64,000 bases of DNA from Vibrio splendidus (GTDB lineage Bacteria; Pseudomonadota; Gammaproteobacteria; Enterobacterales; Vibrionaceae). The notes beneath the pieces are model-generated. The model made no database searches. It saw only the letters and a program-made list of their open reading frames with translations, and was not told the origin of the DNA. Numbering within the stretch: the stretch's first letter is position 1; the number at the start of each line of letters is the position of its first letter. Location of the stretch: contig NZ_LNRF01000006.1 of assembly GCF_001557875.1 (NCBI RefSeq), forward strand, positions 1 through 64,000, written 5' to 3'. Both the position numbers and the translations under genes were made by a program. Below, in pieces: positions 1 through 8,586 of this stretch.

Positions 1-125
1 CACCCGTCCGCCGCTCGACGCCCATTAACGCACCCGAAGGATTGTTAGTGTCGTTTCCGCTCGACTTGCATGTGTTAGGCCTGCCGCCAGCGTTCAATCT
101 GAGCCATGATCAAACTCTTCAATTT
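1..125 (-). rRNA. rrs: 16S rRNA gene, 5' end (partial)
   Basis: Read on the minus strand, this is the highly conserved start of bacterial 16S rRNA: AAATTGAAGAGTTTGATC, then the first helices up to the segment before GGCGGACGGGTG. Only about 125 bases are inside the window; the rest lies beyond the left edge. The mature 5' end is placed at about 125 by analogy with E. coli. The operon runs leftward, away from clpB, the same arrangement as rrnG-clpB in E. coli. Confidence 0.97.
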
Positions 126-369
126 AAGATTTTGTGACTCAACGAATACTGACTTCAAAACTAATATTCATGTAAAATGAACATGTAATTCTAAAGCTAT
201 TACCATTCCAACAGAATGATAATGAATTGACTGTGCCGAATAACCGAGGTTATTTGTATTGGTCACTCAGTTCATTGAAATCATTTTGTTACCGAAGTAA
301 CTGTTACTACCTAAGTAATAACGTTTTGATATTCATCAACGAGTGCCCACACAGATTGATAGGTTTAAA

Positions 370-382
370 TTGTTAAAGAGCT
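370..382 (-). promoter_or_regulatory. rRNA leader boxA antitermination element
   Basis: On the minus strand the sequence AGCTCTTTAACAA matches the boxA core of enterobacterial and vibrio rRNA leaders (TGCTCTTTAACAA). It lies about 245 bases upstream of the mature 16S end, inside the transcribed leader. Known role: loading of the Nus-factor antitermination complex on rRNA transcripts. Confidence 0.85.
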
Positions 383-557
383 TTACTTGTTGAGCGTTCC
401 TTTCAGTAAGGAGCCTCTCGAAGTGGACGGCCATTCTAGCGGATTGGATTCCAGTGTCAAACACTTTTTCCAGCTAATTTTTCAAAGCATCTTAAATGCT
501 TATCACCGTCTTGTTACTCAGTTCAAACCGCTTGGTTATCCTTGGCAACGGAGGCGC

Positions 558-585
558 ATTATAGAGAGAATAATCCTTTGTACAA
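558..585 (-). promoter_or_regulatory. rrn P1 promoter
   Basis: On the minus strand a -35 TTGTAC (580-585) is separated by 16 bp from a perfect -10 TATAAT (558-563). This is followed by GCGCCTCC, the GC-rich discriminator typical of growth-rate-regulated rRNA P1 promoters. The 16-bp spacer is also typical. T-rich tracts upstream of the -35 (about 590-603) could act as an UP element. Transcription should begin near 550-551. The spacer from 126 to 705 otherwise holds the rRNA leader and no credible gene. Confidence 0.85.
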
Positions 586-651
586 GGCCAAAAACGAAAA
601 AAAGCCGCCACCGGCGACCGTTCGAACACTATTCACACAAAGCGTTTAAAA

Positions 652-690
652 TAGGTACGATTAAGCCCTAATTTCGGCCAATCGTACCTA
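652..690 (-). terminator. Inverted repeat downstream of clpB, possible terminator
   Basis: An 11-bp perfect inverted repeat (652-662 and 680-690, TAGGTACGATT) lies 16 bases beyond the clpB stop. The inner GCC/GGC could extend the stem. Only a short T stretch follows on the minus strand, so termination strength is uncertain. It separates clpB from the rRNA promoter. Confidence 0.45.
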
Positions 691-705
691 CAATTCTTAC
701 TTCAA

Positions 706-3279
706 CTATTGGTGAGCAATAATGCGGTCGTTGTTTACTAATAGCTGTACTTTCTTATCTGGATTAATTTTTCCTGCCAATATCGCTTTCGCTAACGGGT
801 TCTCGACACTTTGTTGAATCGCTCTTTTCAAAGGTCGCGCACCATATACTGGATCAAAACCAACTTGAGAAATCAACTTGAGTGCTTTATCCGAAACTTC
901 AAGCTCATAACCATTGTCTTCCATTCTCTTCTTAAGGTGCTCAAGCTGAATAGAAGCTATCGACTGGATGTGCTCTTGCCCCAATGGGTGGAATACAACG
1001 CTTTCATCAACTCGGTTCAGAAACTCAGGACGGAAATGCTTACCTACCACTTCCATCACTTCATTCTTTATTCCTTGGTAATCGAGACTATTGAAGTTCT
1101 CTTGAATTCTCGATGAGCCAAGGTTAGATGTCATGATCACAACTGTATTTCTAAAATCGACTGTACGACCTTGTCCATCAGTTAAGCGTCCATCATCAAG
1201 CACCTGCAATAAGATATTGAAAACATCCGGATGCGCTTTCTCTACTTCATCTAGCAAAATGACTGAGTAAGGCTTGCGACGTACCGCTTCTGTTAAGTAG
1301 CCACCTTCTTCATATCCAACGTAACCTGGAGGAGCACCAACCAAACGAGCAACAGAGTGTTTCTCCATAAACTCAGACATATCGATTCGCACCATCGCAT
1401 CATCACTATCAAACATGAAGTTCGCGAGTGTTTTACACAGTTCGGTTTTACCAACGCCAGTTGGGCCAAGGAATAAGAAAGAGCCAATCGGCTTGTTTGG
1501 ATCAGATAAACCTGCACGACTACGACGAATCGCATTCGATACCACTTCTACTGCTTCCGCTTGGCCAATAACTCGCTTATGTAGAACACCTTCCATTTTA
1601 AGGAGCTTCTCTTTCTCAGCCTCTAACATTTTAGAAACAGGGATGCCAGTTTGCTTCGATAGCACGTCTGCAATTTCTGCATCGGTGACCTTATTACGTA
1701 ACAGCGTCATTTCTTGCATTTCAGCTTGAGTCGCAAGATCTAACTGCTTCTCTAACTCTGGGATTCGACCGTATTGCAATTCAGACATTCGATTAAGATC
1801 ACCAGCACGTCTCGCAAAATCCATATCCATTCGAGCTTGCTCTAGCTCTGATTTAATATGTTGCGTGCCAGAAAGCGCGGCCTTCTCTGCATTCCACACT
1901 TCTTCAAGCTCTGCGAAATCGCGTTCTTTGTCAGAAAGCTCTTCTTGTAATGTTCGAAGACGCTTTTCACTGGCTTCGTCATTTTCATTAGTAAGAGCTT
2001 GCTGCTCGATCTTCAATTGAATGATCTTGCGTTCGAGCTTATCTAGAGACTCAGGTTTCGAGTCGATCTGCATACGAATACTCGAAGCCGCCTCATCAAT
2101 CAAATCAATCGCCTTATCTGGAAGTTGACGATCAGAAACATATCGGTGAGATAACGTTGCTGCCGCAACAATCGCTGGGTCGGTAATTTCTACGTGATGA
2201 TGAAGTTCATAGCGCTCTTTCAAACCACGGAGAATCGCAACCGTGTCTTCCACGGTTGGCTCATCGACGATCACTTTTTGGAATCGACGCTCTAGCGCAG
2301 GATCTTTCTCTATATACTGGCGATATTCATCGAGCGTTGTAGCGCCTACACAATGAAGTTCACCACGAGCCAATGCTGGTTTCAGCATATTCCCGGCATC
2401 CATAGAGCCTTCGCCTTTGCCCGCACCGACCATGGTGTGAATTTCATCGATGAAGAGAATGATATTGCCCTCTTCTTTCGATAATTCGTTAAGAACTGAT
2501 TTTAAACGTTCTTCAAATTCACCACGATATTTAGCTCCTGCAATCAAAGAGCCCATATCTAACGAAAGTACACGTCGGCCTCTCAAACCTTCAGGTACTT
2601 CATTATTGATAATACGCTGCGCTAAACCTTCGACAATTGCTGTTTTACCGACACCTGGTTCACCAATAATGACAGGGTTGTTCTTAGTACGGCGTTGAAG
2701 AACTTGGATAGTGCGACGGATTTCGTCGTCTCGGCCAATAACAGGATCCAGCTTGCCTTGCTCTGCTCTTTCGGTCAGATCAATGGTGAACTTCTCTAGT
2801 GCTTGACGTCTGTCTTCCGCATTTGGGTCATCGACCTTCTGGCCGCCGCGAACTTGTTCAATAGCTTGAGATAATTTTTGCTCGGTAAGACCTAGCTCTT
2901 TAAGTAAGTTTCCTAAAGGACCTTTGTCTTCAATAGCAGCAAGTAGGAATACTTCTGAAGATATGTAACTGTCTTGACGCTTTTGCGCGACCTTATCACA
3001 TAGGTTGAACAGCGTTCCCATTGCATTCGATAATTGAACGTCACCACCGATGCCACTTACTTTAGGGACTCGGTCTAATATTTCGCTCAATTTAGAGCGC
3101 AATTGAACCACATCAATATTCAGCATGGTGAGCAATGGACGAATTGCACTACCATCTTGATTAAGCAAAGACACCATTAGGTGCACAGGTTCTATATATT
3201 GGTGATCACGACCTAATGCGAGCGACTGAGCATCAGATATCGCAATTTGGAATTTACTAGTGAATCGATCGAGACGCAT
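706..3279 (-). CDS. clpB: ATP-dependent disaggregase ClpB
   Basis: Hsp100 AAA+ chaperone that threads aggregated proteins through a hexamer together with DnaK/DnaJ/GrpE in the cytosol. The length of 857 residues equals E. coli ClpB. Domains in order: N-domain (about 1-145), first AAA module with Walker A GEPGVGKT near 206 and Walker B ILFIDE near 278, a long charged middle coiled coil (about 410-525), second AAA module with GPTGVGKT near 605 and VILLDE near 678, and the C-terminal D2-small domain. A sigma-32 promoter precedes it, so heat-shock induction is expected. The valine that serves as the internal GUG start in E. coli (about codon 149) is encoded by GTC here, so the short isoform is probably not made that way. 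Confidence 0.98.
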   Translation of the reverse strand: MRLDRFTSKFQIAISDAQSLALGRDHQYIEPVHLMVSLLNQDGSAIRPLLTMLNIDVVQLRSKLSEILDRVPKVSGIGGDVQLSNAMGTLFNLCDKVAQKRQDSYISSEVFLLAAIEDKGPLGNLLKELGLTEQKLSQAIEQVRGGQKVDDPNAEDRRQALEKFTIDLTERAEQGKLDPVIGRDDEIRRTIQVLQRRTKNNPVIIGEPGVGKTAIVEGLAQRIINNEVPEGLRGRRVLSLDMGSLIAGAKYRGEFEERLKSVLNELSKEEGNIILFIDEIHTMVGAGKGEGSMDAGNMLKPALARGELHCVGATTLDEYRQYIEKDPALERRFQKVIVDEPTVEDTVAILRGLKERYELHHHVEITDPAIVAAATLSHRYVSDRQLPDKAIDLIDEAASSIRMQIDSKPESLDKLERKIIQLKIEQQALTNENDEASEKRLRTLQEELSDKERDFAELEEVWNAEKAALSGTQHIKSELEQARMDMDFARRAGDLNRMSELQYGRIPELEKQLDLATQAEMQEMTLLRNKVTDAEIADVLSKQTGIPVSKMLEAEKEKLLKMEGVLHKRVIGQAEAVEVVSNAIRRSRAGLSDPNKPIGSFLFLGPTGVGKTELCKTLANFMFDSDDAMVRIDMSEFMEKHSVARLVGAPPGYVGYEEGGYLTEAVRRKPYSVILLDEVEKAHPDVFNILLQVLDDGRLTDGQGRTVDFRNTVVIMTSNLGSSRIQENFNSLDYQGIKNEVMEVVGKHFRPEFLNRVDESVVFHPLGQEHIQSIASIQLEHLKKRMEDNGYELEVSDKALKLISQVGFDPVYGARPLKRAIQQSVENPLAKAILAGKINPDKKVQLLVNNDRIIAHQ

Positions 3280-3321
3280 GCCAACCTTCCTACTCTTAGA
3301 TATGTTTATCTTATGATTAGA

Positions 3322-3350
3322 AGATGGATACGGTAACGCGGATTTTCAAG
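3322..3350 (-). promoter_or_regulatory. Sigma-32 heat-shock promoter of clpB
   Basis: On the minus strand the -35 region reads CCCTTGAAA (core 3344-3350) and the -10 reads ATCCATCT (3322-3329), separated by 14 bp. This agrees with the sigma-32 consensus CTTGAAA-N13-17-CCCCATNT. It lies about 45-70 bp upstream of the clpB start, where E. coli clpB also has its heat-shock promoter. Confidence 0.8.
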
Positions 3351-3421
3351 GGATAAGAATGAAGAATAGAGCTTATATAAAAATATAAATGAGCTGGGTG
3401 ACTAGTTGCACTAGCTAAAGA

Positions 3422-4162
3422 TTACTCTAACCAAATAAAGGTAGCTTGGCGTCCAGTAATACCATCACGACGATAAGAATAGAACGAATCGGGATCTGCA
3501 AAGGTACAGAGATTCGAATCCGTCACTTCCGACACACCCACTTTTTCAAGTCGTTGTGTAGCAAGTTGAGACATATTCGCTAGCCATTTTCCCGGTTCAG
3601 CTTTGGCTGCAAATGCGAGCTTAGCTTGAAGGTCAAAACGAACAAAAGCTTCCAACACATCATCACCTACTTCAAAGGCTTGTTTGCCTATTGCAGGACC
3701 AAGCCAAGCAATGATCTTATTCTCTGAATCTAGGTTTGAAAACTTTGCGACTGCATTTTCAAGAATTCCACCAGCAAGGCCACGCCAACCAGCATGAACA
3801 GCAGCAACTTGAGTGCCGTTGGTATCAGTAAGAATTACAGGTAAGCAATCAGCTGTCATCGCAGAACAGACAACACCTTTAGCAGTGGTAAATGCACCGT
3901 CAGCATCAAGAACACTCGCCATAGGTTCTAAAACCGTAATGACATCTGTTGAGTGAGTTTGATTTAGCCATACCGGAGCCGCAGGCATGTTAGCTTGCTG
4001 CTTAAGCCAGGTTCTATTGTTTTCAACAAGCGAAGCATCATCCCCAACATGCGTACCTAGGTTTAATCCTTGATACGCACCTGTAGAAAAACCACCTACA
4101 CGTGTCGACGCAAATGCCTTCACGTTGTTGGGGGCGTTCCAGTTAGGGATGATCAACGACAT
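3422..4162 (-). CDS. pgeF: Purine nucleoside phosphorylase / polyphenol oxidase family protein (PgeF, YfiH)
   Basis: Member of the DUF152/LACC1 family. Family members are zinc-dependent purine nucleoside phosphorylases with adenosine deaminase activity; E. coli YfiH was also linked to peptidoglycan editing. With the start at 4162 the protein has 246 residues (E. coli 243), and the zinc ligands fall at H70 (NQTHS), C106 (TADCLP) and H123 (VHAGWRG). A longer in-frame start at 4201 would lie inside rluD and add 13 non-conserved residues. It follows the rluD stop by one base, so the two are probably translationally coupled. The rluD-pgeF-clpB order is the same as in E. coli. Confidence 0.92.
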   Translation of the reverse strand: MSLIIPNWNAPNNVKAFASTRVGGFSTGAYQGLNLGTHVGDDASLVENNRTWLKQQANMPAAPVWLNQTHSTDVITVLEPMASVLDADGAFTTAKGVVCSAMTADCLPVILTDTNGTQVAAVHAGWRGLAGGILENAVAKFSNLDSENKIIAWLGPAIGKQAFEVGDDVLEAFVRFDLQAKLAFAAKAEPGKWLANMSQLATQRLEKVGVSEVTDSNLCTFADPDSFYSYRRDGITGRQATFIWLE

Positions 4163-4163
4163 A

Positions 4164-5138
4164 TTAAATGTCTTCTTCTTTATTTTCGCGAGCATCAACA
4201 CGTAACGCTTCAGCCATCACAACCATGTCATTTGGCACAGGAGCGTGGAACTCAACTTCTTCACCTGTAATTGGGTGAACAAATTTAAGCATAACGGCGT
4301 GTAGTGCTTGGCGATCAAAAGAACGAATCATGGTCGTTAGTTCTTCAGATGCACCTTTTGGAATACGAGCACGGCCACCGTATGCAACATCACCTAACAG
4401 CGGATGCTGAAGGTATGACATGTGAACACGGATTTGGTGAGTACGACCCGTTTCTAGGCGCAGACGAATACGAGTATGCTCGCGGAAGTGCTCAGCAACA
4501 CGGTAGTGAGTTACCGCTGGCTTTCCTAATTCATTTACGTCCATTAAGGTACGCTTAGTTGCATGACGGCTAATGCCTTTTTCTACCACACCACCAGCGG
4601 TCATTTTGCCAATTGCAATTGCTTCATATTCACGAGTAATACGACGCTTAGCAAGAGCACGCACAAGACGAGTTTGAGCTGGAACCGTTTTAGCCACAAC
4701 CATAAGGCCTGTTGTGTCTTTATCAAGACGGTGCACAATACCTGCACGAGGCACTTCTGCAATCTGTGGGTAATGGAAAAGCAATGCGTTTAGTATGGTT
4801 CCATCCGGCGTGCCTGCTCCTGGGTGTACAACCAGATCGCGAGGCTTATTGATAACCAATAAGTCATCATCTTCGTAGACAATGTCTAGAGGAATATCTT
4901 GTGCTTCCCAGCGCTCTTCATCTGCAAGTTCAGCTTGCAAGATGATCTCCTCACCGCCCAAAACCTTAACGCGCGGCTTAGTTATAACTTCGCCATCCAC
5001 TTGGATCTTGCCGTCAAGAAGCCACTCTTTAATACGAGAGCGAGAAAAATCGGTAAATAGTTCAGCGACAGCTTGGTCTAAACGTTGACCTAACTGGCTG
5101 CTTTTTACTGTGTCTGTTAATGTGATCTGCTGAGCCAT
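4164..5138 (-). CDS. rluD: 23S rRNA pseudouridine(1911/1915/1917) synthase RluD
   Basis: Makes three pseudouridines in helix 69 of 23S rRNA, needed for normal ribosome assembly and release-factor function. An N-terminal S4 RNA-binding domain (about 17-65) is followed by the catalytic domain, with the motif HRLDKDTTG placing the catalytic aspartate at D139, the same number as in E. coli. The 324 residues fit the family. It is divergent from bamD across a 137-bp spacer that contains a small palindrome (ACTAAT/ATTAGT at 5164-5179), and it overlaps functionally with pgeF downstream. Confidence 0.97.
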   Translation of the reverse strand: MAQQITLTDTVKSSQLGQRLDQAVAELFTDFSRSRIKEWLLDGKIQVDGEVITKPRVKVLGGEEIILQAELADEERWEAQDIPLDIVYEDDDLLVINKPRDLVVHPGAGTPDGTILNALLFHYPQIAEVPRAGIVHRLDKDTTGLMVVAKTVPAQTRLVRALAKRRITREYEAIAIGKMTAGGVVEKGISRHATKRTLMDVNELGKPAVTHYRVAEHFREHTRIRLRLETGRTHQIRVHMSYLQHPLLGDVAYGGRARIPKGASEELTTMIRSFDRQALHAVMLKFVHPITGEEVEFHAPVPNDMVVMAEALRVDARENKEEDI

Positions 5139-5275
5139 ATCGAACTTTTTTAAAAACCGTGAGACTAATACCCATTAGTATGGATAAAATAGAATAATTG
5201 CATCATTGTATCTGTTACTGGTTAGAAAGTAACGGAAGCTTACGAAATATTTAATTCAAGGAATCGACGCCTGAC

Positions 5276-6004
5276 ATGAAACACCTTACTTTATCGGGTC
5301 TATTAGCCGTATCACTCTTGGTTGGTTGTTCAAGTAGTGAAGAGATAGTGCCAGATGTACCACCATCGGTTCTCTACTCTGACGCGCAAGAATCACTGCA
5401 GAGCGGTAGCTGGCTTTCAGCAATAGAAAAGCTAGAAGCCCTAGACTCACGTTACCCATTCGGCGCCTATTCTGAGCAAGTACAGCTCGATCTGATTTAC
5501 GCTTACTACAAAAATGATGACTTGGCACTTGGCCTTGCTACCATTTCACGTTTCCTACGTTTGAACCCTACTCACGAGAAACAAGACTGGGTTCTTTACA
5601 TGCGCGGCTTAACGCACATGGCGCAAGACCGAAACTTCATGCACGATATTTTCAATATCGACCGTAGTGACCGAGACCCTGAACCGGTGAAACTTGCGTT
5701 TGCTGACTTCAAGCGACTACTCGAACGTTTCCCTAGCAGCCCTTATGCTGAAGATGCACAAAAACGCATGTTCGCACTTAAGAATCGCCTAGCCGACTAT
5801 GATTTAGCAACTGCGGATTTCTACCTACGTCGCGAAGCGTGGATTGCAGCTATAAACAGAACGCAAGAGTTGCAAAAGACTTACCCAGATACCATCGCTG
5901 CTCGTAAATCTCTAGAAATTCAGCTAGAAGCTTATAAACAACTAGGCCTAGATGACGCTGTGTTAAGAACAGAAAAGTTGATTGAGTTAAACCCACTACC
6001 TTAA
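5276..6004 (+). CDS. bamD: Outer membrane assembly lipoprotein BamD
   Basis: Essential component of the BAM complex that inserts beta-barrel proteins into the outer membrane. The N-terminus is a lipoprotein signal with lipobox LVGC (Cys18), followed by a serine-rich linker and about five TPR-like repeats over residues 30-230 typical of BamD/ComL. The 242 residues match the family. It stands alone with its own terminator at 6033-6062. In E. coli bamD is followed directly by raiA; here an MltF-like gene lies between them. Confidence 0.97.
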   Translation: MKHLTLSGLLAVSLLVGCSSSEEIVPDVPPSVLYSDAQESLQSGSWLSAIEKLEALDSRYPFGAYSEQVQLDLIYAYYKNDDLALGLATISRFLRLNPTHEKQDWVLYMRGLTHMAQDRNFMHDIFNIDRSDRDPEPVKLAFADFKRLLERFPSSPYAEDAQKRMFALKNRLADYDLATADFYLRREAWIAAINRTQELQKTYPDTIAARKSLEIQLEAYKQLGLDDAVLRTEKLIELNPLP

Positions 6005-6032
6005 TCGACTTCTTACATCTCAATCCCAAAAG

Positions 6033-6062
6033 CGCGCTAATTTACTAGCGCGTTTTTTTTTA
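6033..6062 (+). terminator. Rho-independent terminator of bamD
   Basis: A 7-bp GC-rich stem CGCGCTA/TAGCGCG with a 6-base loop is followed by ten T residues, 29 bases after the bamD stop codon. Confidence 0.92.
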
Positions 6063-6149
6063 TCCACATATCGCAAACTTGATGAATCGCATAATACACG
6101 GTATCTTCAAAAGATAACTTTTAACAAAACATCAACATGGAGTGTGGAT

Positions 6150-7568
6150 GTGAGTAGGTTGTTATTATTTATCTGGATATCGCTATTTAGCCAATTATCC
6201 TACGCATTAGAACTGTCCCCATTAAGCAATAAGCCTTACATGGGCGACTTGGATGTGCTCAAAACCAAAGGAACGGTTAGAGTTCTAGTTTCTGCCGATC
6301 TTGGTTTCTATTACATCGAGGATGGTAAGCCAAAAGGCATCGTGGCAGAAATGCTCTACCACTTTGAGAAAAGCCTTCGTAAAAAACATCCCTATCTCAA
6401 TGTTCAAATCATCCCCGTGCAACGAGATGATCTACTTCCGTCTTTAGAATCTGGTTATGGCGACGTCGCTGTCGCGAACCTGACGATCACCGACAAGCGA
6501 TTGCGAATCATCGATTTTTCCGACCCAATGATTAAAGATGGAAAAGAACTGATTATCACAGGAAAGAATTCAGCCCCTATCACCGAAATCAAGCAACTGA
6601 GCGGTAAAGAGGTTTGGATCCGTGCAAGTTCGAGTTACTTCGAGAGTGTACAAAGAGTCAATAAAGAACTGAATGAATTAGACTTACCACCGCTGCATGT
6701 CCACTTTATTGAGGAGTCATTACAAGACTACGAGCTGATAGAGTTGGTCAACCAAGGCTATATACAAGGCACAATCCTAGATAGCCATAAAGCAAAGTTA
6801 TGGACTGACGTAATGGATAACATTCAAGTCCATAACGACTTACCTTTGCGAGAAAATGGTCGTATTGCTTGGGCTTTGAGAAAAGACAGCCCTCAACTGA
6901 AGAAAGAGATAAACAAATACGTCAAGACCGCACGAACAGGCACCCTGCTTGGAAACGTCATCTACCAGAAATACATCGACAACACTCGCTGGTTAGGTAG
7001 AGCGCTCAACCCAAATAAAGTAGACCGAGTGGCTAAGCTGTCAGATGTTTTTGAAAAATATTCGAGTCAATACGAATTCGACCCTTTGATGATGTCTGCA
7101 CAAGGTTTCCAAGAGTCAGGACTGGATCAAAGCCGGGTTTCTCACCGTGGAGCTATTGGTGTGATGCAGGTATTGCCAAGTACCGCCAAAGACAAAAACG
7201 TCAACATCAAAAACATACATAAGGTGGATAACAACATCCATGCGGGCGTGAAATACATGCGTTTCATTAAGGACAGGTATTTTGACGACCCTGCCATTAC
7301 GCCAGATAACCAAATCTATTTCACTTTGGCTTCTTACAACGCTGGTCCTGCTAAGATTAGAAAGATGAGGCGCATTGCCAAGCAGAAAGGTTACAACCCA
7401 AACATCTGGTTTAAAAACGTAGAAATCATCACTCGTAAATACGTGAGCAAAGAACCGGTGACCTACGTCGCCAACATCAACCGTTACTTTGTAATCTATA
7501 AGCAGTTACAAGCTATCAATGCTATCCGAGAAAATGGGACAGCCAGACTACTAAAAACCAACGATTAG
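6150..7568 (+). CDS. MltF-like lytic murein transglycosylase with solute-binding domain
   Basis: Predicted periplasmic peptidoglycan lytic transglycosylase. A signal peptide (about 1-20) is followed by a family-3 solute-binding domain (about 40-270) and a C-terminal SLT domain. The catalytic glutamate is in FQESGLDQ (E322 from this start), followed by the family motifs GAIGVMQVLPSTA and ASYNAGP. This is the domain order of MltF. GTG at 6150 is chosen because a GGAG (6139-6142) lies 7 bases upstream; GTG at 6144 is possible but too close to it. MltF itself normally sits beside purL, so this is probably a paralogue. It lies between bamD and raiA, which are adjacent in E. coli, and has its own terminator. 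Confidence 0.85.
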   Translation: MSRLLLFIWISLFSQLSYALELSPLSNKPYMGDLDVLKTKGTVRVLVSADLGFYYIEDGKPKGIVAEMLYHFEKSLRKKHPYLNVQIIPVQRDDLLPSLESGYGDVAVANLTITDKRLRIIDFSDPMIKDGKELIITGKNSAPITEIKQLSGKEVWIRASSSYFESVQRVNKELNELDLPPLHVHFIEESLQDYELIELVNQGYIQGTILDSHKAKLWTDVMDNIQVHNDLPLRENGRIAWALRKDSPQLKKEINKYVKTARTGTLLGNVIYQKYIDNTRWLGRALNPNKVDRVAKLSDVFEKYSSQYEFDPLMMSAQGFQESGLDQSRVSHRGAIGVMQVLPSTAKDKNVNIKNIHKVDNNIHAGVKYMRFIKDRYFDDPAITPDNQIYFTLASYNAGPAKIRKMRRIAKQKGYNPNIWFKNVEIITRKYVSKEPVTYVANINRYFVIYKQLQAINAIRENGTARLLKTND

Positions 7569-7625
7569 TTTGTCTTCAACCCTAAGAGCCTGGGGAGCTA
7601 AGGCACTAAGGCAAATTAAAAACAC

Positions 7626-7657
7626 AAAAGCCGCATAAGAAAACTTATGCGGCTTTT
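7626..7657 (+). terminator. Terminator after the MltF-like gene
   Basis: A 14-bp perfect stem AAAAGCCGCATAAG/CTTATGCGGCTTTT with a 4-base loop. It ends in four T residues, 58 bases beyond the stop codon. Confidence 0.88.
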
Positions 7658-7688
7658 GCTTATCTAATTCTGAAGAAGCTTACGTAGC

Positions 7689-7730
7689 GATCTAGATCGC
7701 GAGATCTATATCACGAGACCTTTATCACAA
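7689..7730. repeat. Degenerate 14-bp tandem repeat, three units
   Basis: Units 7689-7702 (GATCTAGATCGCGA), 7703-7716 (GATCTATATCACGA) and 7717-7730 (GACCTTTATCACAA) follow one another without gaps. Units 1 and 2 share 12 of 14 positions. The repeat lies in the 438-bp spacer between the transglycosylase and raiA; the rest of that spacer holds a terminator (7626-7657) and the raiA promoter region. No function is recognised. Confidence 0.7.
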
Positions 7731-7922
7731 AACACTATTGAGTAAATTTCAATCAAGCACTTTCCATAGGCTGTAGGACGCCCCTAAAAACTGGTTTAAT
7801 TTTTAGCGAAGCCTTGCCTCCAAGTTATCGTTTTTCATAGAGATAACAAGCATTTTTCGCCAAAAAGATACTAAGACTTGCGTGAGATCACATTTGATTT
7901 TAATGCTTATCCCACCCAATCA

Positions 7923-7967
7923 AAACAAGATCCAGATCACATTCTTTATTCCTAAAAGTCGTAATCT
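7923..7967 (+). promoter_or_regulatory. Candidate class II CRP-dependent promoter of raiA
   Basis: The right half AGATCACATTC (7934-7944) matches the CRP half-site AGATCACATTT at 10 of 11 positions. The left half 7923-7933 matches its half at 7 of 11. A -10-like TAATCT lies at 7962-7967, which puts the site centre (7933.5) near -41, the class II position. A second perfect right half AGATCACATTT with a poor left half lies 49 bp upstream (7885-7895). cAMP-CRP control of raiA is known in E. coli; its presence here is inferred. Confidence 0.5.
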
Positions 7968-8006
7968 GAAGTTAACCCATGAGGGATACAACAGAGGAAA
8001 ACTTCT

Positions 8007-8342
8007 ATGAAAATGAACATCACTGGTAAAAACATCGACATTACCTCTGCAATCCGTGATCACATAGAAAGCAAATTTAAAAAGCTGGATAAATGGCAAG
8101 TAGACATCATTGGCTGCCAAGCGAGCTTTAGCGAAGAACCAAACAAGAAGAAAAAATTTGAAGCGGTTCTAACCGTACCAAAAGGCCAACTTGTTGCTTC
8201 ATCAATCCATGACGACCTCTACGTAGCTATCAACGAAGTAGAACAAAAACTAGAGCGTCAACTCAACAAGCTACGCCATAAACCTGAAGCGCGCCGCGCT
8301 GAAAAGCCTGAAATCGAAGAGCTAGAAGCTGAAGTAGAATAA
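8007..8342 (+). CDS. raiA: Ribosome-associated inhibitor / hibernation factor RaiA
   Basis: Binds the 30S decoding region in stationary phase and holds ribosomes in an inactive state. It is a short HPF/RaiA (YfiA) domain protein of 111 residues. The N-terminus MKMNITGKNIDITSAI and the segment VEQKLERQLNKL are characteristic, and the acidic C-terminal tail after residue 95 is the RaiA-type extension that blocks 100S dimer formation. A good ribosome-binding site (AGAGGA) precedes the ATG. The bamD-raiA-pheA order is conserved with E. coli apart from the inserted transglycosylase. A likely CRP-dependent promoter precedes it and a strong terminator follows. Confidence 0.95.
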   Translation: MKMNITGKNIDITSAIRDHIESKFKKLDKWQVDIIGCQASFSEEPNKKKKFEAVLTVPKGQLVASSIHDDLYVAINEVEQKLERQLNKLRHKPEARRAEKPEIEELEAEVE

Positions 8343-8361
8343 GGAAAGAGAACAGATTAAA

Positions 8362-8389
8362 AAATAGCGCCTCAGGGCGCTATTTTTTT
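8362..8389 (+). terminator. Terminator of raiA
   Basis: Stem TAGCGCC/GGCGCTA (8365-8371 and 8376-8382) flanked by A and T runs, with seven T residues following. It lies about 20 bases after the raiA stop codon. Confidence 0.93.
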
Positions 8390-8391
8390 GC

Positions 8392-8420
8392 TTGACGCTC
8401 GTAGCTCGCTTGCTTATTGT
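8392..8420 (+). promoter_or_regulatory. Promoter of the pheL-pheA transcription unit
   Basis: A -35 TTGACG (8392-8397) and a -10 TATTGT (8415-8420) are separated by 17 bp and lie about 30 bp upstream of the leader peptide start. It begins right after the raiA terminator. Start of transcription would be near 8427. Confidence 0.6.
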
Positions 8421-8450
8421 GTTTAAACATTCATAAAACAAACACTTTTT

Positions 8451-8498
8451 ATGCACACTCAATCTTTGTTTATTTTTGACTTCTTTTTTCTTCCGTAA
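8451..8498 (+). CDS. pheL: Phe leader peptide PheL
   Basis: A 15-residue ORF, MHTQSLFIFDFFFLP, with five phenylalanine codons (positions 7, 9, 11, 12, 13), followed by TAA. It lies just upstream of pheA and ahead of mutually exclusive hairpins, which is the layout of the E. coli pheA attenuator (leader [15 protein letters not shown]). Ribosome stalling at the Phe codons when charged tRNA-Phe is scarce should favour the antiterminator. Confidence 0.9.
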   Translation: MHTQSLFIFDFFFLP

Positions 8499-8572
8499 AT
8501 CGGAGGCTAAGTCGTTTTAGAAAAACAAGTCAAAAACGAACAAGAAGCCTCCCACACTAGGGAGGCTTTTTT
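8493..8572 (+). promoter_or_regulatory. pheA transcription attenuator
   Basis: The terminator hairpin is GCCTCCC (8547-8553) pairing with GGGAGGC (8560-8566), followed by six T residues. The competing antiterminator is AGCCTCC (8546-8552) pairing with the upstream GGAGGCT (8502-8508). The upstream strand can in turn pair with the end of the leader coding region (CTTCCG with CGGAGG), the 1:2 pairing of classical attenuators. Segment 8527-8536 is also exactly complementary to 8473-8482 inside pheL. Confidence 0.88.
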
Positions 8573-8586
8573 ATAAGGACACATTT

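Noticed and set aside
387..671. 94-codon ORF in the rRNA leader/promoter region
   Set aside because: It covers the rrn P1 promoter on the opposite strand, has no ribosome-binding site and no family resemblance.
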